Below are positions 1 through 7,511 of a stretch of DNA of 22,827 nt, in pieces; position 1 is the stretch's first letter; each line of letters starts with the position of its first letter. The notes beneath the pieces were generated by a model that worked only from the letters and a program-made list of their open reading frames with translations, ran no database searches and had not been told where the DNA came from. Made by a program: the position numbers and the translations under genes. This DNA comes from JANPJV01 sp031425695. GTDB taxonomy: Bacteria; Pseudomonadota; Gammaproteobacteria; Xanthomonadales; SZUA-5. The stretch covers positions 1 to 22,827 of the forward strand of contig JANPJV010000111.1 of the NCBI GenBank assembly GCA_031425695.1, written 5' to 3'.

Positions 1-60
1 GCTGTGCGCGCGGCTTTAGCGCGCGCTCTGCGGCGCCTTCCCGCGATGGATTGCCACAGA

Positions 61-78
61 GCCGCTACGCGGCACTAC
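61..78 (-). repeat. GTAG-headed REP-like hairpin overlapping a stop codon
   Basis: Read on the minus strand, the sequence is GTAG followed by a short palindrome (tgccgc, gta, gcggc). This is the layout of the GTAG-type REP elements known in Stenotrophomonas and related bacteria. The TAG of the head is also the stop codon of the amidase-like gene, so the hairpin starts directly at the end of that gene. It could act as an mRNA 3'-end stabiliser or weak terminator; there is no T-tract. Only one short copy is visible, so the family assignment is tentative. Confidence 0.45.
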
Positions 79-1445
79 GGCCTACGTATCGGGTGCGATT
101 GTGCCAATCCCAACACCCGCTCGATCCGTTCCGCCAGCGCGAGCAGTTGCAGGTCGGCGCCGCGAGGGCCGATGAGTTGGAGGCCGGCGGGGAGGCCGGC
201 GGCCTTGCCCATGGGCAGGGTCAGGGCTGGGAGGCCGGCGAAGTTGGCGAAGCTGGCGAGGTCGGCGGCGTGCTCGGGGGGCGGTGAGCCGAACGGGAAT
301 GCGGTGGTCGGGGTGGTTGGCGCGAGCAGGACGTCGACCTGGGCGAAGACTCGGCGGGATTTCAGGCGGGCGATGTCCAGGCGTTGTTCGGCGACGGCGA
401 GCTCGACGGCGTTCGCGTGCGCGGCAATGGCGAGGATCTCGCGCAGCCCGGGCGAAAACCCATCGGCTTGCGTTGCCAGGTCATCGGCGTGGGTGAGGTT
501 CATTTCAGCGCTGCACAGCAGGTTCGCGGCGCGGCGTTTGTGGGCGAAATCGTAGTCGTTGAAGCCGATGGTCTCTTGCTGTGGAAGCAGTTCGCGCAAA
601 CGCTCGCATACCTCGGCGAAGAGTTCGCTGATCGGGTCGGCGACGCCGAGCGCGGCCAGGTCGCCGATCACCCCGATGCGCAGCAAGCGCGGCTCGTGCT
701 CGATGTGGGCGAGCGGGACGGTCCGCGAGTGCGCATCCAGCGCATCGACGCCGGAAATCTGCTGGAAGATGACACTGAGGTCCGCCGCGCTGCGGGCCAC
801 CGGCCCAGCTTGGTCGAGCCGGTGCGAAACGGTGACCAAGCCGCGCTGGGACACGCGCGAGTGGCTTGGCTTGAACGCGACAACCCCGCACAGGGCGGCC
901 GGTACGCGCATCGACGCCAGGCTGTCGGTGGCGATCGCCAGCGCGCACATCTGCGCGGCTACGGCGTACGCAGCGCCCGAGGCGGCGCCGCCGCTGGCGA
1001 GGGTCGCGTCGAGCGGATGGCGGCAGCCACCGAAGTGCGGGTTGTCGCCACTGCCGCCGAAGCCGGCCTCGTCGAGGTTGAGCTTGCCAAGGATCACCGC
1101 GCCGGTACGCTTGAGCTTGGCGATGCAGTGCGCATCCTCCTGAGCGATGCGCCGCCGCCGCGTTGCCATGCCGGCGGTCAATGGCATGCCGGCGACTTCG
1201 ATGTTGTCGGAGACCCCGATCGGCACGCCATCGAGCGGATGGTAGGCCTCGCCGCGTGCGCGGCGCTGGTCACTGGCGTGGGCGGCTTCCAGTGCGCCTG
1301 CGCTGTCGACGTGCACCCAGGCGCGGCATTCCCCGCCGGCGGCGATGCGCTCGAGGTATGCCTGCGTCAAGCTCAACGCGGAGAAGCGCCCGGCTCCGAG
1401 CGCGTCGATCGCCTCGACTGCACTCAGTGCCGTGGGTTCGATCAC
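75..1445 (-). CDS. amidase-signature family protein, probably catalytically inactive
   Basis: A protein of about 456 residues from a GTG start (start uncertain; no good ribosome site, but an earlier start would soon run into the upstream gene). It has the amidase-signature fold, recognisable from HPLDGVPIGVSDNI (residues 70-83), the GGAASG region (152-157) and ATDSLASMRVPAALCGVV (172-189). Amidase-signature enzymes use a Lys-cisSer-Ser triad, Lys142/Ser217/Ser241 in fatty-acid amide hydrolase. The equivalent positions here, at the same spacing of 75 and 24 residues, are Ser79, Ala154 and Ser178. The Lys and the cis-Ser are therefore lost, and the glycines before the nucleophile have become Leu-Ala. 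The reading frame is intact, so this looks like a pseudo-enzyme rather than a decayed gene. It lies 85 bases downstream of the S9 peptidase gene on the same strand and may be co-transcribed. Family assignment is firm; function is unknown. Confidence 0.85.
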   Translation of the reverse strand: MIEPTALSAVEAIDALGAGRFSALSLTQAYLERIAAGGECRAWVHVDSAGALEAAHASDQRRARGEAYHPLDGVPIGVSDNIEVAGMPLTAGMATRRRRIAQEDAHCIAKLKRTGAVILGKLNLDEAGFGGSGDNPHFGGCRHPLDATLASGGAASGAAYAVAAQMCALAIATDSLASMRVPAALCGVVAFKPSHSRVSQRGLVTVSHRLDQAGPVARSAADLSVIFQQISGVDALDAHSRTVPLAHIEHEPRLLRIGVIGDLAALGVADPISELFAEVCERLRELLPQQETIGFNDYDFAHKRRAANLLCSAEMNLTHADDLATQADGFSPGLREILAIAAHANAVELAVAEQRLDIARLKSRRVFAQVDVLLAPTTPTTAFPFGSPPPEHAADLASFANFAGLPALTLPMGKAAGLPAGLQLIGPRGADLQLLALAERIERVLGLAQSHPIRRP

Positions 1446-1530
1446 GGGGCCGCCACGCAGTTTGAAAAAAGGTAGCGAGCGGGCCGGGAGCAAGGCGCAC
1501 CGCGCGCAGGAACCGCAGTGAACATCAAGT

Positions 1531-3588
1531 TCATGAGGATTCCGAGCACGGAGCAACGCAGCTATCGGCCTGCGCAGTAGGTTTTTCAGACTGCGTCCCC
1601 AACAAATGCTGATCGAGGAATTGCACGACGACTTCGCCCATGCGGTCCTTGTTGCCCTTCTTGCGGAAACCATGACCCTCGTCGAGCGCCAGCAGGTACC
1701 AGGCGGTCTGCCCCTTGCCACGCACGGCGCTGAGGATCTGCTCGGCTTCGCTACGTGGCACGCGCGGATCATTCGCGCCCTGGATGATCAGCAACGGCCG
1801 ATTGATCTTGTCGACCTGGGTCAACGGCGAGATGCGGGTCAAGAATTCGCGCATCTTGGGATCACGCTCGTCGCCATATTCGGGCCGCCGCTGGTCGACG
1901 CGATAGGGGTTGGTGTTTTCGAGAAAGGTGACGAAGCTGCTGATGCCGACGATGTCCACGCCGGCACGCAGCGATTCTGAATAGTTGACCAGGGACGCCA
2001 GCACCATGAAGCCGCCGTAGCTGCCGCCGTAGACCGCCACCCGGGACGCGTCGAGCTGCGATTGCGTGCCGATCCAGCCGAGCAGCGAGCCGATGTCCTT
2101 GACCGAATCCTCGCGACGCTCGCCGTCATCGAGGCCCAGATAGGTCTTGCCATAGCCAGTCGAGCCGCGGACGTTCGGCACGATCACGGCAACGCCGCGC
2201 TCGCGCACCATGAACTGGATGAATTCGGAAAAGCTTGGGCGTGCCTGTGCCTCGGGTCCGCCGTGGATCATGACCAGCACCGGGAACGGGCCCGCCCCGG
2301 CCGGCTGGTAGAGATGCGCCGGAATCTGCCGCGGCAAATTCATCGCGGCGGCATCGGGGTCATGCGCACCGTAGCGAAACAGGGTCGGCATGACGAAGGT
2401 GTTGGGATCGATACCGCCGGTTTCGCCGCGGGTCCAGCGCGACAGCAGGCCCGACGCGAGCCGGCGCGAGAACACGTCGCCCGGGATCTGCGGACCGCTC
2501 ACCGCAAAGCCGATTTCCGTGCCGGCATGGTTGAACTCGCAATGTCCGACGACGCCATTCTCGAGCGCGATCGACGCGGTTTCGGCCAGGTCCTTGTTGC
2601 GATCGTGGATGGTGATGGTGCTGCTGCCATCGACGTTGCGCAACAGCGCGAGATAGTTGCCATCCGCGCTGAGGTCAAATTCCTCGACATCCCAAGGCAG
2701 CTTCGGGAGCTGGCGCAAGGCGACACCACTGGCGAGGTCCACGCGAACCAGGCCGCTGAACTCGCCGAGCGCATCGGAAAGCACCAGGACGTGGCGGCCG
2801 TCCGGCTCGTAGCGGGCAAAGCGGTCGGAACTGAAGCCGCGCCCCACACTGATCCGCTTGAGCGCCCCGGTCGCGATCTCGAGTTCGTGAATGCGCGCAT
2901 CCAGCGCCGAGATCCATTCCATCACCAGCAGGCGCGAGCCATCCGCCGAGAAATCGAGCGGATACCAGGTGCCGCCCTTCTGCAGGGCGAGCCGGTGCGG
3001 TGCGTCGGCGCCGAGATCACCGATCCAGATGTCGAAATCGCGACTGGTGCGCTGCGTGCTCGAGTAGGCAAAGCGTCGGCCATCGTGCGCGAACACGGCG
3101 CCTTCATTGCGCGACTTGCCATCGGTGAGCAAGCGCGTGCTGCCATCGGCAAAGCTGAGGAAGTGCAGCTGGAAGTACTCGTCACCACCGCGGTCCTTGG
3201 CGAAGATCGCGCCATTCACCTCGCGGTTGGGGCTGACTTCCGCGGTGGTGACCGGCTCGTCGAAGAACGTCAGCTGGGTGCGCATGCCTTCCAGTTGCGT
3301 CACCTTGGCGAGCTGCGGCACGTCACCGAAACGCACTGAAATCAACGCGCCGGTGTCATCCGGCAACCAGCCCAGGAAGCTCGACGGCCGGGTGTTCTGG
3401 TAGCGCCGCAGGCTGTTGCGCAATTCCTCCGGGGCATCGGGAATGCCATCGCTGATGAGATTCCCGCGCTGGCTGCCGGCGGTCGGCGGTGGCACCACGA
3501 TCGGTTCGCTCTTGTCCTGCGGTGGAGCGCTGGCGCAACCCGCAAGTGCGCCGACCAGGATCGCAGACCACCAAATGCGCAATGACAT
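1531..3588 (-). CDS. S9 family prolyl oligopeptidase/acylaminoacyl-peptidase, lipoprotein
   Basis: A 685-residue protein from the ATG at 3588; an ATG three codons earlier would also serve. The N-terminus is a lipoprotein signal: hydrophobic stretch, then LAGC with Cys18. It should therefore be membrane-anchored and act in the envelope. Residues of about 50-400 form a beta-propeller (repeats such as FSADGSRLL and LSADGNYLALL). The C-terminal alpha/beta-hydrolase domain carries YGGSYGGFM (Ser523), QGANDPRVP (Asp607) and DEGHGF (His639), the complete catalytic triad of family S9. Such enzymes cleave short peptides from the N-terminus or after proline. A Cys-containing tail follows the hydrolase domain. 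It is divergently placed from the acyl-CoA dehydrogenase gene, with an inverted repeat in the gap. The exact peptide specificity cannot be told from sequence. Confidence 0.93.
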   Translation of the reverse strand: MSLRIWWSAILVGALAGCASAPPQDKSEPIVVPPPTAGSQRGNLISDGIPDAPEELRNSLRRYQNTRPSSFLGWLPDDTGALISVRFGDVPQLAKVTQLEGMRTQLTFFDEPVTTAEVSPNREVNGAIFAKDRGGDEYFQLHFLSFADGSTRLLTDGKSRNEGAVFAHDGRRFAYSSTQRTSRDFDIWIGDLGADAPHRLALQKGGTWYPLDFSADGSRLLVMEWISALDARIHELEIATGALKRISVGRGFSSDRFARYEPDGRHVLVLSDALGEFSGLVRVDLASGVALRQLPKLPWDVEEFDLSADGNYLALLRNVDGSSTITIHDRNKDLAETASIALENGVVGHCEFNHAGTEIGFAVSGPQIPGDVFSRRLASGLLSRWTRGETGGIDPNTFVMPTLFRYGAHDPDAAAMNLPRQIPAHLYQPAGAGPFPVLVMIHGGPEAQARPSFSEFIQFMVRERGVAVIVPNVRGSTGYGKTYLGLDDGERREDSVKDIGSLLGWIGTQSQLDASRVAVYGGSYGGFMVLASLVNYSESLRAGVDIVGISSFVTFLENTNPYRVDQRRPEYGDERDPKMREFLTRISPLTQVDKINRPLLIIQGANDPRVPRSEAEQILSAVRGKGQTAWYLLALDEGHGFRKKGNKDRMGEVVVQFLDQHLLGTQSEKPTAQADSCVAPCSESS

Positions 3589-3657
3589 TCCAGGCATCCG
3601 ACAAGGAGGAATTGCTGAGTATATGGGCCGTACATCATGCGACACGCGAAGAGCGAT

Positions 3658-3738
3658 GTCGGTAGTCGGTAGTCGGTGTCGGAGGAGGCTGCTGAGGCTC
3701 GTACGAGAAATCCGAAACCGAAACCGACAACCGACAAC
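3658..3738. repeat. inverted repeat of GTCGGT-type tandem units
   Basis: The left arm (3658-3682) is a run of GTCGGTA-like units. The right arm (3711-3738) is a run of CCGAAAC/CCGACAAC units that read as GTCGGTT/TTCGG on the other strand. The two arms are imperfect reverse complements around a spacer of about 28 bases. The element sits between the divergent S9 peptidase and acyl-CoA dehydrogenase genes, so it lies within both upstream regions. No coding potential was accepted here. Confidence 0.7.
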
Positions 3739-3796
3739 TGGCTCCCGCCAGAACCGTTAGCATCCTCCAATCACTTTTGCCACCGGAGCCGCCACC

Positions 3797-4960
3797 ATGG
3801 ATTTTCGCTTCAATGATGACCAACTGATGCTGCAGAGCGTGGCGCGCAAGTTCGCGCTGGATGAGATCGCGCCGGTGGCGGCGGAATACGACAAGAGCGG
3901 GGAGTTCCCGCTGGAGAACATCCGCAAGATGGGTGAGCTCGGGCTGATGGGCATCGAGGTGCCGGCGGAGTACGGCGGCGCCGGCATGGATGCGATCAGC
4001 TATGTGCTGGCGATGATCGAGATCGCGGCGGCCGATTGCGCGCACTCGACGATCGTGAGCGTCAACAACACGCTGTACTGCAATGGCCTGCTCAAGTACG
4101 GCACCGAGGCGCAGAAGCATGCCTACGTGACGCCAATTGCCAGCGGCGCAGCGATTGGTGCGTTTGCCTTGACCGAGCCGCAATCGGGCTCGGACGCGGC
4201 GGCGATGCGCACACGCGCGGTGCTCTCGGCGGATGGTTCGCACTATGTGGTCAACGGCAAGAAGAGCTGGATCACGTCGGGCCCGGTCGCGCGTTATTTC
4301 ATGCTGTTCGCGATGACCGATCCCTCGAAGGGCTCGAAGGGCATCTCGGCCTTCATGGTCGATGGCGAGCGCGAGGGCTTCTTTCGCGGCAAGACCGAGC
4401 CCAAGCTCGGCATCCGCGCCTCGGCGACCTGCGAGATCGAGTTCACCGATTACCGCATTCCGGTCGAAGACCGCATCGGCAAGGAAGGCGACGGCTTCAA
4501 GATTTCGATGGGCGTGCTCGATGCCGGTCGCATCGGCATCGCCTCGCAGGCCGTGGGGCTGGCGCGTGCCGCCTATGAAGCCAGCCTGGCCTACGCCCGC
4601 GAGCGCAAGGCCTTCGGCCAGTCGATCGGCTCATTCCAGATGATCCAGGCCAAGATCGCGGACATGAAGTGCCGGCTCGACGCCGCCTGGCTGCTCACCC
4701 TGCGCGCCGCGCACGCCAAGCAACTCGCGCAGGAAAGCGGCGCCCGCTTCTCGACCGAAGCGTCGGTCGCGAAGCTGTTCGCTTCGGAAACCGCAATGTT
4801 CATCACCCACCAGGCTGTGCAGATCCACGGCGGCATGGGCTATTCGAAGGAGATGCCGCTCGAGCGCTACTTCCGCGATGCCAAGATCACCGAGATCTAT
4901 GAAGGCACCAGCGAGATCCAGCGCCTGGTGATCGCGCGCAACGAGACTGGGCTGAGGTAG
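3797..4960 (+). CDS. acyl-CoA dehydrogenase, short-chain type
   Basis: A 387-residue FAD enzyme of normal family length. It would catalyse the alpha,beta-dehydrogenation of acyl-CoA esters, passing electrons to electron-transfer flavoprotein, in fatty-acid or branched-chain amino-acid breakdown. Visible signatures are the N-terminal helical domain (1-120), the FAD-contact motif GAFALTEPQSGSDA, the middle beta domain with KKSWITSG, and the C-terminal helical domain with RKAFGQSIGSFQ and QIHGGMGYSKEMP. The catalytic base is Glu369 in IYEGTSEIQR, where short- and medium-chain enzymes carry it. The start follows a ccggag stretch about nine bases upstream. The gene appears to stand alone: the next gene begins 221 bases later after a strong hairpin. 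Short-chain (butyryl) or short branched-chain substrates are most likely, but substrate is inferred only from family resemblance. Confidence 0.95.
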   Translation: MDFRFNDDQLMLQSVARKFALDEIAPVAAEYDKSGEFPLENIRKMGELGLMGIEVPAEYGGAGMDAISYVLAMIEIAAADCAHSTIVSVNNTLYCNGLLKYGTEAQKHAYVTPIASGAAIGAFALTEPQSGSDAAAMRTRAVLSADGSHYVVNGKKSWITSGPVARYFMLFAMTDPSKGSKGISAFMVDGEREGFFRGKTEPKLGIRASATCEIEFTDYRIPVEDRIGKEGDGFKISMGVLDAGRIGIASQAVGLARAAYEASLAYARERKAFGQSIGSFQMIQAKIADMKCRLDAAWLLTLRAAHAKQLAQESGARFSTEASVAKLFASETAMFITHQAVQIHGGMGYSKEMPLERYFRDAKITEIYEGTSEIQRLVIARNETGLR

Positions 4961-4978
4961 GGGCTGGGCCCTGCCCTT

Positions 4979-5057
4979 GGTGGGTCTGCGCTATGCGCGG
5001 ACTCTTTTGACTTACGCCCACGAGATCAAAAGAGTCCGCGCGCAGCGCAGACCCACC
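4979..5057. repeat. long nested inverted repeat, possible four-way junction
   Basis: Two 30-base arms (4981-5010 and 5026-5055) are reverse complements with two mismatches, around a 15-base loop. Two further base pairs extend the stem outward. Each arm also contains its own small palindrome: gcgctatgcgc at 4988-4998 and gcgcgcagcgc at 5038-5048. The element can therefore fold either as one long hairpin or as a cloverleaf: outer stem tgggtct/agaccca, two side hairpins, and inner stem ggactcttttga/tcaaaagagtcc. The only mismatches of the long hairpin fall in the loops of the side hairpins. It lies between the acyl-CoA dehydrogenase stop and the wsp promoter, so it may insulate them. There is no T-tract. 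Confidence 0.85.
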
Positions 5058-5128
5058 CAAATCAAATGCGCACCTACTGCGTCCCGCGCACGCACCAAAA
5101 CCGGGCAAACACGTGTACTGACAAGCGC

Positions 5129-5156
5129 TTGCCACGTCCCCCGCGCAGGCTATGAT
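5129..5156 (+). promoter_or_regulatory. probable sigma-70 promoter of the wsp operon
   Basis: TTGCCA (5129-5134) and TATGAT (5151-5156) are separated by 16 bases, each one base off the sigma-70 consensus. This places a start point near 5163 and a short leader before wspA. A purine-rich ribosome site (ggggga, 5171-5176) lies five bases before the wspA ATG. No operator-like symmetry was noticed around it. Confidence 0.6.
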
Positions 5157-5181
5157 CGATCGCAGATAACGGGGGATATCC

Positions 5182-6831
5182 ATGGTACGTGGCGGGTCCA
5201 AGCTGGCTTCGCGGCTGTCCTATTTCGTCGCGATCTTTCTCATCCTGTTCTCCGGTTTCGCGATCGTTGCCTGGCGCACGCTGGACGAGGTGCGCGTCAA
5301 GGGCCAGATCTACGAGGAGATCATTCTCGGCAACGTGCTGATCGCGGACATCCTGCCGCCGCCGCAGTACATCATCGAACCGTATCTGCTGACGCTGCAG
5401 TTGCTCGAGGAAACTGATCCCACCGAGATCAATCGCCTGGTCGAGCGCGGCAACGAGCTGCGGATCGAGTACGAAAATCGCCAGGAATTCTGGAAGCGGA
5501 CGCTCGATGGCACCATGGGCGACCTGATGACGGTGACCTCCTATCGCGCGGCGATGGAGTTTTTCCGCTTGCGCGATGATCAATACATCCCGGCCATCCG
5601 TGCCGGCGACAAGGCTGCAGCGCGCGCGGTGTTGTTGCCGATGCGCCAGCGCTACGACGCCCACCGTTTCGCCATCGTCGAAGTGGTCAAGCTCGCAGAA
5701 GCGCAGAACGGCGCGAACGAGGCGCGGGCCGAAGAAGTGATCGCGGACCAGATCCGCACCCTGACCTTGCTCGCGCTCGGCATCGTCATCGTGGTCGTGG
5801 TGATGGCCTGGTTCGCGCGGCGTGCGGCGACCACGCTCAGCGATCGTGTCGGCTTGGTCTCGGACGTCGCCGACAGCATCGCCCGCGGTGACCTCACGAC
5901 CACCGTGCCGAGCAGCGACGACAACGACGAGACCGGCCGCCTGTTGACCGCGATCAACAGCATGACGCAGAGCCTGCGCACGCTGGTCACGCGGGTGAAA
6001 CAGGCCTCGGTCGAGCTGATGAGCACGGCAACCGAGTTTGCTGCGACCAGCCGCCAGCAAGAGGCGACGGTGCAGGGCTTCGGCGCGTCGACCAATCAGA
6101 TTGCCGCTGCGGTCAAGGAGATCGCCGCCACCAGCCAGGAGTTGCTGGCCACGATGGAAGGCTTGAACGCGGTATCCGGGCAGACCGCCGATCTTGCCGA
6201 GCAGGGCCAGTCTGGCCTGGCGCATCTCGACGAGACCATGGACAAGCTCGCCCAGGCCGCGAACGCCATGGCCGCGCGCCTGGCCGCGATCCGCGAAGAG
6301 GCAGCCGAAATTACTGGCGTCGTCACTACCATTTCGAAGGTCGCCGACCAGACCAACCTGCTCTCGATCAATGCCGCGATCGAGGCCGAAAAGGCGGGTG
6401 AACAGGGCCTCGGCTTCCTCGTCCTCGCGCGCGAGATCCGCCGCCTCGCTGACCAGACGGCGGTCGCGACGCTCGACATCGAACAGATGGTCAAGCAGAT
6501 GCAGACCGCAGTCTCGGCCGGCGTGATGGAAATCGACCGCTTTTCCGAGCAGGTCCGTAGCGGCGTCGGCACCGTCGATCGCGTCGGCGGCCAGTTCGGC
6601 CAGATCATCAGCCAGGTCAAGACCCTCTCCGAGCGCTTCGACACCGTCAACCACGGCATGCGCAGCCAGTCGCAAGGTGCGCGGCAGATCGGCGAAGCCA
6701 TGGGCCAGATGGCCGACGGCGCCCGCCAGACCTCCGTCTCCCTACGCGAGTTCAACGCCGCCACCGAAAGCCTCCGCGACGCCGTCACCGTCCTCAAACA
6801 GGAAATCGCCAAGTTCAATTTGGGGAGCTGA
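5182..6831 (+). CDS. wspA: WspA-type methyl-accepting chemoreceptor
   Basis: A 549-residue receptor with two membrane segments (about residues 12-32 and 193-213) enclosing a roughly 160-residue, mainly helical periplasmic sensor. A HAMP linker (about 214-265) and a long cytoplasmic signalling coiled coil follow. The hairpin tip reads VADQTNLLSINAAIEAEKAG, followed by REIRRLADQTAVATLDIEQM. This is the WspA variant of the MCP tip, not the usual LALNAAIEAARAGE form. In Pseudomonas WspA is laterally distributed and responds to surface contact or envelope stress. There is no C-terminal NWETF-type tether, so WspC would have to find it otherwise. The start is supported by a ggggga ribosome site and a good promoter upstream. 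The order A-B-C-D-E-F-R downstream confirms the assignment. Confidence 0.93.
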   Translation: MVRGGSKLASRLSYFVAIFLILFSGFAIVAWRTLDEVRVKGQIYEEIILGNVLIADILPPPQYIIEPYLLTLQLLEETDPTEINRLVERGNELRIEYENRQEFWKRTLDGTMGDLMTVTSYRAAMEFFRLRDDQYIPAIRAGDKAAARAVLLPMRQRYDAHRFAIVEVVKLAEAQNGANEARAEEVIADQIRTLTLLALGIVIVVVVMAWFARRAATTLSDRVGLVSDVADSIARGDLTTTVPSSDDNDETGRLLTAINSMTQSLRTLVTRVKQASVELMSTATEFAATSRQQEATVQGFGASTNQIAAAVKEIAATSQELLATMEGLNAVSGQTADLAEQGQSGLAHLDETMDKLAQAANAMAARLAAIREEAAEITGVVTTISKVADQTNLLSINAAIEAEKAGEQGLGFLVLAREIRRLADQTAVATLDIEQMVKQMQTAVSAGVMEIDRFSEQVRSGVGTVDRVGGQFGQIISQVKTLSERFDTVNHGMRSQSQGARQIGEAMGQMADGARQTSVSLREFNAATESLRDAVTVLKQEIAKFNLGS

Positions 6832-6861
6832 GCGGTGGAGACAGGAGCAAAAGCCGCGGCC

Positions 6862-7020
6862 AGAGCATTTATCCACAGATTTCGCAGATTTCCGCAGATT
6901 AAGAGCAACGCACTGGCAATTGGCCCAACGCCAGGACGCCAGCAAGACGACGCTCGCTTCGGTCTGAATCGCTTCGCTCCAATCTGCGTAAATCTGCGAA
7001 ATCTGTGGATAAATGTTCTT
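6862..7020. repeat. inverted CAGATT-unit repeat between wspA and wspB
   Basis: The left arm (6863-6900) begins at a TTATCCACAG motif and continues in GCAGATT units. The right arm (6981-7020) is its near-perfect reverse complement, ending CTGTGGATAA. The spacer is 80 bases and opens with AAGAGC. The whole element fills most of the 227-base gap between wspA and wspB. A second copy with the same arms lies just after wspR. In RNA the arms would form a stem of about 38 base pairs, which could lower transcription or translation of wspB-R relative to wspA. Confidence 0.88.
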
Positions 7021-7058
7021 GCTTCGGCTTCGGTGCTTTTCCAGGATAACGGCCACCG

Positions 7059-7511
7059 ATGCTGACGCTGGTTTTCCGCGCCGGGAATGCTGAGCTCGCG
7101 CTGGCGGTGCGGCATATCGTCGAGGTGTTGCCGCGGATGCCGCTGCGGGAGCCGACGCTGGCGCCGGCGGCAGTGGTGGGCTTGTTGCCGTTTCGGGGGA
7201 CGCTGACGCCGGTGGTGGACCTGTGCCTGCTGGTCAGCGGCAAGCCGGCGGCGCGGCAGCTCGGTACGCGCATCATCGTGGTCGCGCTCGGAGCAGAAGG
7301 GGCGAGGCGCATGGTCGGGTTGATGGCCGAGGATGTCAGCGAGCTCATCGACAGCGTCGACACGGCGCGAGGGCTGCGGCTGCCGGAGCACGCGTGGCTC
7401 GGCGATCACCTCTCCGATCAGCCTGGGCTGCCGCAGCTGGTCGAGCCGGCAGAACTCTTGCCGCAGGCACTGGCGGATTTGTTCGTAGCCGATGCCGAGC
7501 CACCCGCATGA
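7059..7511 (+). CDS. wspB: WspB, CheW-like coupling protein
   Basis: A 150-residue single-domain CheW-type protein. Visible CheW features are the opening strand LTLVFRAGNAELALAV, the segment VVGLLPFRGTLTPVVDL (the usual VxGxxxxRGxxxPVxDL pattern), and VGLMAEDVSELI. It would join the WspA receptor tip to the kinase WspE in the cytoplasmic array. The start has only a weak ribosome site (agga, 12 bases upstream), unlike the coupled genes that follow. Its stop overlaps the wspC ATG (ATGA). Assignment as WspB rather than WspD rests on gene order and on the absence of the N-terminal Cys-rich segment. Confidence 0.92.
   Translation: MLTLVFRAGNAELALAVRHIVEVLPRMPLREPTLAPAAVVGLLPFRGTLTPVVDLCLLVSGKPAARQLGTRIIVVALGAEGARRMVGLMAEDVSELIDSVDTARGLRLPEHAWLGDHLSDQPGLPQLVEPAELLPQALADLFVADAEPPA

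Noticed and set aside
1446..1772. Longer N-terminus for the amidase-like protein from an ATG at 1772
   Set aside because: It would overlap the S9 peptidase coding end by over 200 bases, and the extra residues look like out-of-frame translation. The family-like sequence starts near 1445.
3602..3760. Small plus-strand frame (ATG at 3623, about 45 residues) after a GGAGG stretch
   Set aside because: The Shine-Dalgarno-like stretch is 13 bases away, and most of the peptide is encoded by the GTCGGT inverted repeat. Composition is Arg-rich with no recognisable feature.
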